Of a stretch of 64,000 bases of DNA, positions 1 to 11,265 are shown in pieces (the first letter of the stretch is position 1; each line of letters opens with the position of its first letter). The DNA is from Amphiduros pacificus (taxonomy: Eukaryota > Annelida > Polychaeta > Phyllodocida > Hesionidae). The notes beneath the pieces were generated by a model. It made no database searches. It was not told where the DNA came from and saw only the letters and a program-made list of their open reading frames with translations. Made by a program: the position numbers and the translations under genes. The stretch lies in assembly GCA_949316495.1 (NCBI GenBank), contig OX439001.1, positions 31,060,464-31,124,463 on the forward strand. Direction: 5' to 3'.

Positions 1-231
1 AAAGAAATGAATAGGAAGAGAATAATAAACGAAGGTGGTCAAGATTGAATGCGAACAGAACACTAAACCGAAATGAATGAAGACGAATATAAAGCCGATG
101 ACTTGCAGATGAGTAGAGAATAGTAAACGGACAGGCACGGTGTAAATGGAAGGAGAACGCATGGAAATGTAGAGAGTAAGGAGTCGTGGCCAACATCAGC
201 ACAAGAAAATGACGTACTGCAGAACACAAGA

Positions 232-1230
232 GTGAACACCGGCGCTGACTTAGATATAATAAGGCCTTCAAGCATGTTTGCCATCATTTGCACAAGTTCC
301 TGTCAAGCAGCAAGATCCAGTGTGCTGTCAGAGCTAGAGATATATACAGAAATGCCATACATTGGGCACAGTTTGGGTTACAATTTGCACAACTTCAATT
401 GCATGTTTTTGCCATCTAAAGAAGAAGGGCCAAAAGTAGAGGGTTTCACACCCGAACTTGGCTTTCTGCTCAGAGTTGGATTATAAGACCAACTCATGCA
501 GGAACTGAAAAATGAGGACTCAACTTCTTTTACTGAGTTCCTGAGGATGCCTCCACAAATGTTTGATGAGATTCTGACCAGAATTCATTACAGAATGTAC
601 AAGAATACAATATGCCCCTTAGACCCTGGGATGACTTGCCATTACACTCAGACACCTTGCCTTGGGGACCAAGTACAGATGTATGCCATATGGCTGGAGA
701 GTAGCCTACAACACCATTTCCATGGTTGTCAGAGAGGTAAATATGAAAAACAATTGAATTTAATTTATGTTATTTGCAGCTTTCATGAGACAATACAAGT
801 CTTGTTTATTAATGACATGTACTTAAGAATATTTTCTATTTTGTCTTTTCAGTTGTCAAGCCATCATTAACGAGTACAAGGGGGATCTGATGACAATGCC
901 TGTAACAACACTAGCTGATGGATTCTGGGAGAAATGGAACACATCACCTGTAAATGCCCCCTTGGTTCTGGATCAACATACTACAACTACAAAAGGTTCT
1001 ACTGGGTGGTCCTTCTTGCCATGGTGGGCAGTAATTACAAGTTCATATGGGCAGACCTTGGAGCACAAAGAGCAACCTCTGATGCCCAGATATGGAATGC
1101 CAGTGACCTCCATGCAGCCCTTGAGAACAATGAACTCTGATTGCCTCAGCCTTCTCCACTCCCCTTGATGTGATCCAGGTATCCCAGGATGTAGAAAAAC
1201 CTTCTGATCCGTGAGGACAGGAACATGAAC
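232..1230 (+). pseudogene. PIF/Harbinger transposase relic
   Basis: Decayed transposase of a PIF/Harbinger DNA transposon (DDE nuclease family). The first block, around 496-720, reads TSFTEFLRMPPQMFDEIL, the usual family N-terminal motif. A second block at about 934-1140, in another frame, reads GSGSTYYNYK, then YKFIWADLG and SDAQIWNASDL, which cover the region after the first catalytic Asp and the second catalytic Asp (in WAD). The expected first catalytic segment (DGKH) is missing between WEKWN and the CKCP block. An in-frame stop at 484-486 separates the extreme N-terminus. A GTAAAT...TTTTCAG segment of about 115 bp (739-852) looks like a small intron before the CQAII block, but the joined frame is off by one base. 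No terminal inverted repeats were found, so element limits are unknown. Family assignment is from remembered motifs and is fairly sure; the gene is clearly dead. Confidence 0.75.
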
Positions 1231-1927
1231 CTGGTGCCAGGCAGTTTGAGACAGAGATCTGTGGGACACTGTCAGAGTTCAAGGGCACGACAGGTCCAAC
1301 AGAGAAGGGGAACTGCTCTGCAACCTCCTGAAACTTTGGGTCAATTCCCCAACTGGTTCTGCCCCATGGTAGGATAGAATGGTGTGAAAATATCAGAGAT
1401 TGTCTAGAGACTTTACTCGTGATAGCATGGTGTGATACAAATTTATTAGTGTACATTGTAAATTTATTCTTGATTAAAATGTTTATCTCGTGACTTAACA
1501 GTAATGCAAGAAAAAAATAATATAGTGTTTTGTTTTCTTATATTTATTGAATGTAAAAAATGGTAAAATGTAAGTATGAAAACCTCAACAAGGAAAACTT
1601 TACAAATTATTATCTCTTAATAATGGCTACTTCTCTTACATGTTTGGTAAAAAGTGATAAGTAAAAAAAGGAGTTATAGAAATGAAAAGGTCTTATTTTT
1701 TTCCCAAAGATGACCACTTCCCAGATGTTATATCTTGTTTATAGAATTTTACTGAGAAAACTAATAAATTTAGGATGTTTATAGGGTTACTAAGTTATTT
1801 TCAACAATTTGACTTTTCTCTGCCTTTTTAATATGGACTGTTTCTTTCACCACAATGATTATAGTTTGAGTTTTGAGAAACAATTATTAAGGTCATATAA
1901 AGACAATATCAAGGTCAATGAAATAAG
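1231..1927. other. AT-rich noncoding stretch
   Basis: No convincing coding sequence, repeat or RNA gene is visible. It may be the tail of the Harbinger relic just upstream, since a few weakly protein-like codons persist to about 1330, but nothing recognisable remains. Confidence 0.5.
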
Positions 1928-2772
1928 TTTTGTTTGTTTGTTTGGGGTTTTTCATCACTCTCAACTAGTGCTCTTATCGATACAGGTTTTCACGTGTCGA
2001 TACTTTTGTGTCTTGTGTCGAATAATGTCGATATATATCGATATAGGAACTGCCCAGCGTGAAAAGTAAATAGGCTCATATTGTCCAGGTACAAGCTTCC
2101 GAAACATCAATATAATTAAAATCTTTGTTTTATTATACACATAGAAATATTCTGACACGTGTCAACAATAGTTCGCCTTCATTTAATAAGTTTAAATCAT
2201 GCAAAAGTCAGAGAAAATGTGCGTTTAACAATGCTGAAATATGCTTACGCAACACGAGAAAATGAATAGAGTGCCGCCACAGTATATTCATTCGCATTGA
2301 AATATTAATATATTGCACAATGATGGATCCCTGACACTTCGTATTTACGTTTTACTTTTAAAATGACTGCCGAGCAAATTAAATTAACAGGTAGGCAAAA
2401 TATTGATAATCATTTCATGCATGTTGACATGTCGTTTGGATAGAAATTTGACACCATTTTGAAACTTATCAGTATCGATAAGAGCACTACTCTCAACATT
2501 ATTTCACTCGTTTAGTGATGAGACCTACTTGTAACAGATATAGTGCTGCCTCATCGAATTATCATCTCGCAGGTTCTTGACATGACAACCCACCCAGTCA
2601 CAGATTTACAAGGACAACGGGTTAACTCTTTAGGCACAGGCCTCAGCCCATGTGTGAAATTGGATCATGATTTCAATCTTAGCACAGCCGGGGACCGAAC
2701 CCACAAACTTTGGATCACCACAGAGGAACTGGTACTAATAAGCTGGCACTGTAACCAACTGCACCACGGCCA
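1928..2772 (-). mobile_element. tRNA-headed SINE, copy A, interrupted by a MITE
   Basis: Full-length copy of the main SINE family of the window, lying on the minus strand. Read on that strand it has a tRNA-like head (a TRGCNNAGYNGG-type A box and a GGTTCGA-type B box), a body of about 200 bp, and a (CAAA)n tail, seen on the plus strand as repeated TTTG at 1930-1944. The body is split by a 524-bp hAT-like insertion at 1966-2489 with an 8-bp duplication of SINE sequence. Other copies at 6970-7292, 57838-58155 and 61458-61759 confirm the uninterrupted order. Confidence 0.85.
1966..2489. mobile_element. hAT-like nonautonomous MITE
   Basis: Begins TAGTGCTCTTATCGATAC and ends with the exact reverse complement, giving an 18-bp perfect terminal inverted repeat. 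It is flanked by an 8-bp direct repeat CTCTCAAC (1958-1965 and 2490-2497) that belongs to the host SINE. An 8-bp target duplication with a TAGNG-type terminus is the hAT signature. The interior is AT-rich, has several extra TCGATA subterminal words, and has no coding capacity, so it depended on a transposase from elsewhere. Confidence 0.85.
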
Positions 2773-2814
2773 GCTCAAGTAGAAATATGTTGCCTGAGGG
2801 TCAAAAAGCAACCA

Positions 2815-4738
2815 AGTATAATATATAATAATAATATATAATAATAAATTTCTATAGCGCTATTTCAGACCAGGTCCGCTCATGGTGCTTGAGAAGGTAA
2901 TGTTCTCGGTATAAGTTTTCAGATGCTTTTTAAAAGATTCAATAGATTTACAGTTTTTCACTGCAAGGGGCAGGGCATTCCAGGTTTTTGGGGCATATAC
3001 TGCAAACACCCTATCCCCAAAGGATTTGGCGTTAGTTTTTGGAATGATATACTCGTTCTTATCATTAGACCGGAGATTTTTTTCACCATTTTTTGGCATT
3101 AATAGTTTAGATAGATAACTGTGTGCAAAGCCATTCTGAATCTTCCACGTTAGCAGGGGTATTTTAAAATCAATTCTAGCCTCAACTGGCAGCCAGAGAA
3201 GATCCATCAGTTTTGGGGTGATATGATCGTTTTTCTTCAAGTTCCCCACAACCCTGGCTGCAGTGTTCTGTAGTTTCTGTAGCTTAGCCAGTTCATATTT
3301 TGGCATTCCTGCCAGTAGAGAATTACCATAGTCCAGTGTAGAAGTAATAAAGGAGTGTGCCAGCATATTAGTGGTTTTCTCATCCAGACAACCTCTTATT
3401 CTGATAGGTTTCTAATATGAAAATAGCCATTTTTACATATCTTCTTTATTTGCTGTTTCATAGATAATTCCTGATCAAAGATTACGCCCAGATCTTTGAT
3501 GTTAGATGATCTGGAAATCTCAGATTGTCCAACTGTAACTCTACCAGGAATATTTTTATTTTACCAGATAGAATTTTTCCCACAGTTAAGCATCTCAGTC
3601 TTTCCATCATTAATTTTCATTTTATTTTCCAATAAAAATCTTCTTATTTTACTTATGCATTCTTCCATTTCTTTTGTAGATTTTTCCATTTCCTTCTTTG
3701 ATTTAGGATCCAGAGTAATGTAAAGCTGGGTGTTGTCAGCATAGACATGATGCCGTAAGTTATATTTCTCTATTAGATCAGCCAGTGTATGTTGTGAACA
3801 GGATAGGGCCCAGAACTGAACCCTGTGGAACACCATAATTAATATTCATATTTTAAGATTTTTTTCCATCTATAGTGACACATTGCTTTCTCTCTGATAA
3901 ATAGGATTTGAACCATTTCAGTGCAGTGCCTCTAATGCCACATCTTTTTTCCAACCGGTTTAATAATATTTTGTTGTCAATGGTGTCAAAAGCCCCCGAG
4001 AGGTCAAGTAAAATCAGCATAACTGCCTTATTATCATCAATGTCAATTAATAGGTCGTTCTGAACCTTCAGTAAGGCTGTTTCAGTGCTGTGGAATTCCT
4101 TGTATGCTGATTGGAACATGCTTCGAATGTTATTTTTCACTAGATGGGCAACAAATTGTTTTGCCACAGCCCTTTCAATTAGTTTTGATAGGTATGCTAA
4201 GTTTGAGACCGGTCTATAATTTTTAAAAATTAATTCCAGACCGAGTTTTTTGATCAAGGGTCGGATAATTGCCTCTTTAAGGTTATCCGGCATGTTGCCT
4301 AGAGTAATGGATTTGTTTATAATTTCAGTTATTAATGGAAGTAGCTGGTCCATGCATTCATTCAACAGCCATGTGGGGATTGGGTCCAGCTCACAAGACT
4401 TCTTTGCTGCTTCTTTTAGCAATTTTTGACATCCTCACCAGTGAGTGGTTCAAAATTATTTAGGCTCGTTTTGAATTTTGGCTCCTCAACTAAGTGGTCA
4501 TTTAGTGGGACGCTGGAATCCATTTCATACCGTAGTTTTGTAATTTTTTCTAGGAAAAAATGATAAAATTCTGTTGCTAATCTGTCCTTAGCTTCAATCT
4601 CAACTTTAAATTCTGCAATCTTATTTACATTAAATTGAAGCAATGGTTTGCACTCAGTTAAACATCTGTGGTGAGAATCTGAGAGTTCTTTAATTTTAGA
4701 GTCTTTATCATTAATGTCAATCTTAAGATTTTCCAAAC
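2815..4738 (-). mobile_element. CR1/L2-type LINE, 5'-truncated
   Basis: Minus-strand 3' portion of an APE-type non-LTR retrotransposon without RNase H. Fragments in successive frames show the linker before RT (4736-4416), DPIPTWLLNE then NYRPVSNLAYLSKLIERAV and LLDLSGAFDTID (motif A) at 4422-3853, the motif C box as YADNTQLYI at about 3750, and the C-terminal LQNTAARVV...LPVEARIDFK block at 3366-2860. The catalytic box carries N in place of the second D, and the frame changes at least three times, so it is dead. The 3' end is a short TATTATTA-type repeat at 2819-2852 next to the GCGCTATAGAAA motif, a tail usual for this group. It abuts the I/Nimb-type LINE abruptly at about 4738. Confidence 0.8.
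2819..2852. repeat. TAATA microsatellite, LINE 3' tail
   Basis: Short run of TAATA/ATAATA units directly beyond the last bases of the CR1/L2-type LINE. It fits the simple-repeat 3' tail on which such LINEs terminate. Confidence 0.75.
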
Positions 4739-6102
4739 TAAATGCTTGTTAATCATTCGTTCCATTGATTTACAAATACAACTTGTTAACGCAATGGGAC
4801 GATAATTATTTGAATCTGACGAGTCTTTGCAAGGTTTGGGAATAGGAATGATAGTGGCTTCACTCCATGAAGGAAGAAAATTACCACTTTCCCAAATATT
4901 ATTAAAAATATCCAAAAGATGCCCAAGTGTTTGGTCAGGGAGGTGTTTGAGGATTTGATAGTGTATATGATCAGGTCCAGGAGCGGTATCATGGGATTTA
5001 TCTAAAGCAAGTTTGAAATCTGATATTGTGAATGGCTTATTATACTGTTCCAAGTTATTAGATATGAAATTTAGTTGGTTTCTTTCTTTTCTATTTTTTA
5101 TTTGTTGGAATTTTGTAGAATAATTATCAGATCAGGAATTCTTGGAAATGGTTTGACCTATTGTGTTACTTATTTCAGTGGGATTTGTAATTAGTTGGCC
5201 ATTATGATTTAGATGTTTGATCCTTGCTCCACCTCCCTTCCCAGTAATTTTACGCACCATATCCCAGCATTTTTTAATTGGTGAACGTGTATTTAATTTA
5301 GAAACGTAATCTTTCCAACTTTTTCTTTTGCTTATTTTAATAATATAACAGGCTTTAGCTCTCTTTATACGAAATTGGTGCAAATTATATTGAGTTGGCT
5401 GTCGATTAAATTTTTTTAGAGCTTTTTTTCGCTCCTTGACAGCTTTTTTGCACTCATCTTTAAACCAGGATTTTTCTTTAATTTTAGAATTTGGCTTTGA
5501 TTTGGGAATACACCCATCAGCAATATCATACAATGTATCCGTAAAAACTTGAAGAGGATCATCTACATTGTTAAAAATTTCTGGAGTTATTTTATTATAA
5601 CAGGATGTCTGAAATTTTGCCCAATCGGCTTGATGAAATTTCCACTTAGGGATTCGTTCGTCTGGTGGAGGAAAATGGTTATTTAAAATAATGGGGTAAT
5701 GATCACTACCCCATTGATCTTCCTCTACTTCCCAGGAATAGTCTAAAAATAAATTTGGAGTGCACATGGAGAGATCTATTGATGTTAAAGAGCCTGTAGC
5801 AGGATGTAAATATGTTGGAGAATCATTATTCCAAAAGGCACAAACTATTATTATTTAAGAAATCTTCTATTATACGTCCTTTGGCATCAGTATTATTTCT
5901 GCCACCCCAAAGATAGTTGTGAGCATTAAAGTCACCAACTAGCATATATGGTTCTGGCAGCTGAGTTATTAGGTTATTTAAATCTGTAATATTAATTGGT
6001 TCACTTGGTGGTAAATATACTGAACATATTGTCAATGTATTGTGCAAGGTAACCCTAACAGCAGAAGCTTGTAAATTAGTATTTAATATTGTTACCCATC
6101 AG

Positions 6103-6748
6103 TGGTGAGCATCCGTCGTTGGGGGACGTGGACGGGGGATCAATACTCTACCACATAGATAGATACTCTAACCTACTCTACTGTACTGTACTGTACTGTA
6201 CTGTACTGTACTGTACCATCAGTATAGCTCGCTAACTTGCTGGCTGTGAGTTTGGGCACGGATCCTAGCTACCATGTTATACCCTCATATGGATGATGGG
6301 AAATAAGGACTGCAGACACAGGATTTACACAGTGCAATAGTTACCTTTATTCAGTGCTGTGATTCCTCCTTGTCTGGCTAGGCCGGCATGGCAATGAGCG
6401 AGGCATATGAATTACCAACTTTGCATGATACTTATGAAACCCTGACTATACGCAAAACACCCAAGTCTATAGAGTCACGATACTGAGAGTCGTGGATCTT
6501 CAGTGGCAAGTGGTCGCTGATCTGTTCTATTCTCCTGCTGATACGAATCTGCCTGGGGACCGCTAATCTGCCCGCATCCACGGTTGCGCGTCTCTTTTAA
6601 GGGACCAATCCGCGTCATCTCTGGGGGCTTGCCTACGTGGCTTCCTCACGCGCCATCAGATGGACTCGTCCTGCCTGCGTATCTAACTTCGGCTCGTCCG
6701 TCTAACACGTGATCTCACAGAGTGGTGGTTATGGTGACTCATCAACCA
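6103..6748 (-). mobile_element. Probable solo LTR fossil
   Basis: A 646-bp noncoding insertion in LINE copy 1. Its ends are TGGT...ACCA on either strand, with TCAG at both borders (6099-6102, 6749-6752); the shared border word can be read as 8 bp because the element end repeats part of it. Read on the minus strand it has a possible polyadenylation signal AATAAA near 6350 and GC-richer upstream sequence, as an LTR would. No internal retroviral-type sequence is present. Family and age are uncertain; an 8-bp-TSD DNA element is the alternative. Confidence 0.5.
6176..6217. repeat. (TACTG)n microsatellite
   Basis: About eight tandem TACTG pentamers inside the LTR-like insertion. Confidence 0.9.
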
Positions 6749-6969
6749 TCAGTATTTTGCGTTATTGTCTATGAATGTCCATATATTTCCAAGAGTCTCT
6801 GGGTGTGTATTCTATATCCTACAATATTACTTTACTTTGGGGTATACAGGATTTAACAAAAATAGAAACTCTGCCATGTGCTCGGTCCATAATGTCAATT
6901 GAACCGACTTTATTATACAGTACATATCCCTTAAATGTTGTGGAATCATCTTTAAATTTAGTTTCTTGT

Positions 6970-7292
6970 TTGTTTGTTTGTTTGTTTGGGGTTTTACATC
7001 ACTTTCAACATTATTTCAGTCATTTCGTGATGAGACCTACTTGTAGCAGATATAGTGCTGCCTCACTGAATTGTCATGTCGCAGGTCCTTGACATGACAA
7101 CCCACCCGGTCACAGATTTACAAGGACAACGGGTTAACCCTTTAGGCACGGGCCTCAGCTCATATGGAAAATTGTATCATGAGTTCAATCTCGGCACAGC
7201 CGGGGATCGAACCCACAACCTTTGGATCACCACAGAGGAACTGGTGCTAATAAGCTGGCGCACTAACCAACTGCGCCACGGCCCGTGGCCTC
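6970..7292 (-). mobile_element. tRNA-headed SINE, copy B
   Basis: Complete SINE on the minus strand, with the tRNA-like head at the high-coordinate end and the (CAAA)n tail at the low end. It is flanked by a 12-bp target duplication TTAGTTTCTTGT (6958-6969, 7293-7304), and removing it plus one duplicate rejoins LINE ORF2 sequence. It is therefore younger than LINE copy 1. Confidence 0.93.
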
Positions 7293-7449
7293 TTAGTTTC
7301 TTGTAAACAAATTACCGATGTATTATATTTTTGGGCTAATAACTCCAGTTCTGGCCTGTTTGCCTCAAATCCTCTACAATTCCATTGTATAATATTGCTA
7401 ATAGCCATATTTAAAATAATGAGTAATAATACAATGTGGTCAAACATAA

Positions 7450-8679
7450 TCATTTAATTCTACTACGATTATGCTTGGAGTGCACCTGAATGCTATTTAT
7501 ATCAGGAGGATCATTTGTATCCATCCTTTCTAATGATTTTGTTCTTTGTATTTTATTTTTTCCTTGATCTCTAGTTTCTTTTTTGTCAGACTTATTAACA
7601 GGTTTATTCTGCTGTGAAGAATTGGAATTTGCACCTTTGGTGCTTGATGTTGATTGAATCTGTGAAGGTTTTATGGAAGATTGTGTAGGTTTTATTGAAG
7701 ATTGAGTAAGTAAAGGGGTAGAAGATACAGGAGTCGGTGTTGATATTGCTGTTATTGATTTGCTCATATAGGAATAGTTCTTTTCACCAATTGGCCATGT
7801 TAAATCTGTTTGAACTGAAATGGATTTAGTATCTTTTGATTTTGTGACAATAGCATAGGAATTTCTTTGAGGAGTATTGTTGCTTTCTACTCGGTTTCTG
7901 GCTTCTGGAAAGGAAATGTTTTCTGTGTACTTTATTCTCTGAATTTCTTTTTCTCTTACAAAAGAGGGGCAATTCCGAGAATATGACAGGTGTTCACCTT
8001 CACAATTACTGCATTTGAAAGACTGAGATTCACAATTTTCACTACTGTGCTGGCCAGTGCATTTTGGACATGTCAAGTTCCCTTTACAATTATCTGAGCC
8101 ATGACCATATTTCTGACATTTGAAACAACGCAGTGGGCTTGGAATATATATATTAACTCTTACATTTAAATATCCAATTTTGATTGATTGAGGTAGCTGC
8201 GTTGTTTCAAAAGTGATAATATAGGTATTGATGTGAGTTCTGACGCCATCTTTATTGATGCTAATGCGACGACAAGCGGCAACATTCTGATCAGATAGCT
8301 TCTCAACAATATCGGTCTCTGGTATACCAGAAAGTTCTGGACACCTGATAACACCCTTTCTGGTGTTTAGGGTCTTATGAGGAGTTATTTTTACAGGGAT
8401 AGTGGCCAATAAAGAGCATTTCAATAAATTATTGGAATGACTCTTTCTGTCCACTTCTATTAATAATTTGTCACGCATCTTTTTAACGTTTTTCACTTTT
8501 CCAGCTACTCCTTGAATACCTTTTTAAATTGCAAAAGGAGACATTTTATCTATGGTGCATAGTGGATCCGTGCTTTCAACTATTAAAAATCTTGGCCATC
8601 TTGTTTCATTTGTGTTTAAATCGTTATCCGAGTCCGTTTCCATATCAGCCCTTTGTCTTTTTTGTTTGTTTGATGCCAT
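7450..8679 (-). pseudogene. LINE ORF1 (zinc-knuckle nucleocapsid-like), copy 1
   Basis: RNA-binding ORF1 protein of the I/Nimb-type LINE, expected to coat LINE RNA in a cytoplasmic particle. The start is placed at 8679 (MASNKQKRQRAD...) because copy 2 has the aligned MAQNKQKRPRND. The middle holds an RRM-like stretch (IPVKITPHKTLNTRKGVIRC). Three zinc knuckles follow: CFKCQKYGHGSDNC, CPKCTGQHSSENC and CSNCEGEHLSYSRNC. The C-terminus is rich in Ser, Thr and Gln. The only visible defect is one TAA at 8524-8526, where copy 2 has Pro; downstream of it 348 residues are open. Confidence 0.85.
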
Positions 8680-9020
8680 ATGTGTTGTGTTTATTGTTCA
8701 TTGTCCATGTTCCTAAGCCTTACTCTGACTCCTATTTTAAAAAAATAGGGAGTTTTAGATATGGGGCAGAGCCATCAGCACACCTATAAAACTCGGCTAC
8801 ATTAGACAATATACTCGAGAATACATAAAATGCACCCCAGATTGACCCGTTTGAGCAGTCAAGTTCCACACATCTGTTATGTTAAAACTTGTAGACTATG
8901 CCAATAATTGTTTTGAAAAAATTGTTTATGATACCATACATTTTATCTTAAGAACATGTAGAATTTATCATTGATAATGTATCTAAAATAAAACAACCTA
9001 AACCTTATAAAACCTGACCT

Positions 9021-10357
9021 TTAAATATGGAGAAATGTGTGGCTGCTGGGTAAACTGCTGCTGAGGATAAGAAGGCAACACAGGCTAGTAGAAGTGATGT
9101 TGCAGCTGTACAAATTGCTGCTGAGGAGGCTGTTGTGGAGAAAATGGGATGCTTCCACAATTGGTGCCATAAAGCGCTCTCTTCTGGATCTGGCCAACCT
9201 GGCCCGCATATCCCAAAAATAGATTAAAACTCCCCAAACTCAGCCTGTGATGCAGCCTTGATAACACCTGTGCAGTTTTAGGTGCCCATCACTGATGTGT
9301 CTGCCTCAATGGTTGAAACAGCTGCAGCAGTCTTCTTCATATCTTCAAGGCTCTTCTTTATGGTTTCCTGCAGAGCTAATGTAGCTTCATCCTCAGCAGC
9401 AGCAGCACCCCTTTTTTCCGGCTTGCTATGCTTTGAACCATGTGTATCGTAATCATCATCATCGCCAGTAATGAGGGGAACAGTGCTCTCTGCACAAATC
9501 GTCTCTGCTGTGGCCAAGTCCCCATCAGACCTTGCCAAAGCTTATGGACCTGCAAACAATACAAGAAAACAATACAATACACAATACAAGAAAAAGCTTA
9601 TATGGTACTGTACAAATGTTCTCTGCATATATTAACATCATAAATTACATAAAGGATGGCTAAACAAAAAAATATACATATTACATAGTTACAGTTATAT
9701 ACATATTTGCATTTACATGTTGCTGACAAGCATACACATAGTTACAATCATTATATAATTTGTATTTACACTGGTTATGGGGATTGGCCAATGAGCACTG
9801 GGATGCTTTAAATTCCAGTTTGTTTCACACCCAGGCCTCCCTCTCTGTCATGTCCCTTGCTCCAGATCCTGAAACTTCTTCAATGTTGTGAAGTTTTGTG
9901 TACCTATCCCCAATGTTTTGTGTACCTATCCCCCAGTCCTTAATGTCTTGTGAAGTGTAGCCCAACTCTGTAGCCTTCTGTTTCCAAAGCGCAATCTTCT
10001 TCTCCCTGTTTCTGAATTCCAGAACTTTCCTATTTGCACAGACAGGAGTTATCTTTGATGAACTCTATAACTTCATCCTCATGGGCCTGATCCCTCAGAC
10101 AATGGGACTCTCATGGCTGTGTTGTCTTGACCTTTTCTTTGTGGGAGGCACTTTGAAACCAGAAGGCCTTGTGGTAGACTCTGTTTCCCCACCTGAAGGG
10201 GCATCTTAAATGATAGAGCTTGCCATCTCAACCTCACTGTGCTTTGACCCGGCCTCACTGTACCTTGAGCCCACCTTAGCATGCTCAGTGTCACTCTATT
10301 TTGACCCAGACTCAGGCTCACTTGCCTTGGCCGAAACATCACCTTCTGCAAATACAA
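9021..10357 (-). pseudogene. Harbinger-type MADF/Q-rich gene relic
   Basis: Minus-strand relative of the gene at 19270-20578. From 10350 downward there is an acidic/Ser-rich leader with a TTTGCAG acceptor at about 10357, then a Myb/SANT-like MADF block near 10020-9900 (FRNREKKIALWKQKATELGY). A second exon starts at about 9550 after a TTTGCAG acceptor and reads ALARSDGDLATAETICAE, then an acidic segment and LQETIKKSLEDM, matching GGDMETAEILCAAD and AIERSLRDYEQL in the other copy. The tail near 9250-9040 is Gln/Pro rich. Frame breaks include a lost base at the exon 2 start. In PIF/Harbinger elements such DNA-binding partners accompany the transposase; the relic at 232-1230 could be the other half, but no shared termini were found. 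Confidence 0.6.
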
Positions 10358-10924
10358 TCTATTAATAGTTTAGTCAAACAGTGGAGGTATTCCACCAAAC
10401 TATTTATATTCAAACTATACAGTGGAGGGCTTCCATCAATCTATTGATAGATTAGCCAGCAGCTCTTACATAAAAAGCTCTACCCTAAGGTTCCCATCTG
10501 GACAGATGCAGAGAGGAAGATGGAGGTCTCGAGCATTCGTGAAATAAGGTACTTTTTCCTTGCATAATATAAATGTTTATACCCTATACTTTGTGATCAA
10601 AAGTTATTACCCATCATATTTTCCTTAAATATATTTTTATGCTAAAATCCAAATCATCCATTGGACATGTTGTCAAAAATTTTGTTTAGCTAACCTGTGA
10701 TTTTGTGCAAACATCATATCTGTTAAATCATAAAAGTAATAAAATCATAAATCATAATCATGCATCTGTTGGTATTGCCAGCAAATCTATGTGATGTTTG
10801 GTAAAAGTGATGTGCACATTTTCACACTAATTCTTGTGAGGGCACCAGGATGTGGTGCCTTCTGTATTATCAAAATCATTATCATTCCAGTCGATACATG
10901 GACACTGACTATATTGACGCATAC
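10358..10924. other. Noncoding AT-rich stretch
   Basis: Contains a short near-direct repeat (ACAGTGGAGG... twice between 10379 and 10430) and nothing else recognisable. Confidence 0.5.
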
Positions 10925-11044
10925 GGAGAATATTTTGGCTCCAGTGACCCTATCTCTCCTTTAGGTGCGAGGAATAAAGCCCCAGCATGTTGTAAAAGGC
11001 GACTAAAGGGGCATCCTGTTTGCCGTGGGATGCAACTTGTATCG
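10925..11044 (+). repeat. Fragment matching LINE copy 2 5' UTR
   Basis: Shares the segment CCCCAGCATGT...GTAAAAGGCGACTAAA...TGCCGTGGGATG with 20590-20640, just upstream of LINE copy 2 ORF1. It is either a 5' UTR scrap of the same LINE or an independent dispersed repeat that both regions contain. It abuts a LINE 3' end in opposite orientation. Confidence 0.65.
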
Positions 11045-11265
11045 CGAATGAATGAATGAATGGTGGCTTAAAGGCACATCAACTGCTAATGTCATCCAGT
11101 GCCTAAAAATGGTAAAAGCATAAATGTTTTTACAATATGTATGATTTATAAAATCAATATATGTAAATAATCTTAACGACACAAATATCAACAAAATCCT
11201 TTCAGTATATCAGTTATAGACATAATAAATTTGTATAAATGAATTACTTTTAAATACCATCGCAT
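11045..11265 (-). mobile_element. I/Nimb-type LINE 3' UTR stub
   Basis: The reverse complement aligns with the 3' UTR of LINE copy 2 at about 26040-26180 (shared words ATGGTATTTAAA, GAAAGGATTTTGTTGATA and TTACATATATTGATTTTAT). It ends in (ATTC)n, seen as AATGAATGAATG on the plus strand at 11048-11061. A severely 5'-truncated insertion; it also shows the true 3' tail of the family. Confidence 0.8.

Larger units (their letters stand above)
4739..7408 (-). pseudogene. LINE ORF2 (endonuclease + partial RT), copy 1
   Basis: ORF2 start at 7408 (MAISNIIQWNCRGFEAN). The apurinic-type endonuclease is recognisable: WNCRG and QETK before the SINE insertion, then GDFNAHN, and SDHYPI near 5690. The RT N-terminal region follows (APGPDHIHYQILKHL, NNYRPIALTSCICKSM). 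Coding is broken by the SINE, the LTR-like insertion, an in-frame stop at about 5132 after TISKNS, and small frame changes near 5830. RT catalytic motifs and RNase H are not present. Pairwise identity to copy 2 is high by eye. Confidence 0.8.
4739..8810 (-). mobile_element. I/Nimb-type LINE, copy 1, 3' part missing
   Basis: Same family as the copy at 20545-26195. Minus-strand order is a short 5' UTR, ORF1 (8679-7450), then ORF2 from 7408 down to 4739. The sequence stops inside the RT domain, just after a residue string ending NKHLVW, and the RNase H half and 3' UTR are absent. Two insertions interrupt it: a SINE at 6970-7292 with a clean 12-bp duplication and a probable solo LTR at 6103-6748. 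About 80 bp between 6754 and 6823 have no counterpart in copy 2. The 5' limit is approximate. Confidence 0.85.

Noticed and set aside
973-1456. Minus-strand frames of 98 and 137 codons
   Set aside because: Antisense to the Harbinger transposase relic, with no protein-like features of their own.
7210-7290. tRNA gene suggested by A and B boxes on the minus strand
   Set aside because: It belongs to a SINE head with a 12-bp target duplication; it lacks a foldable acceptor stem and recurs as a repeat.
7076-7306. 76-codon frame reading MSQVLDMTTHPVTDL
   Set aside because: SINE sequence; the same frame recurs at 2543 and 61551.
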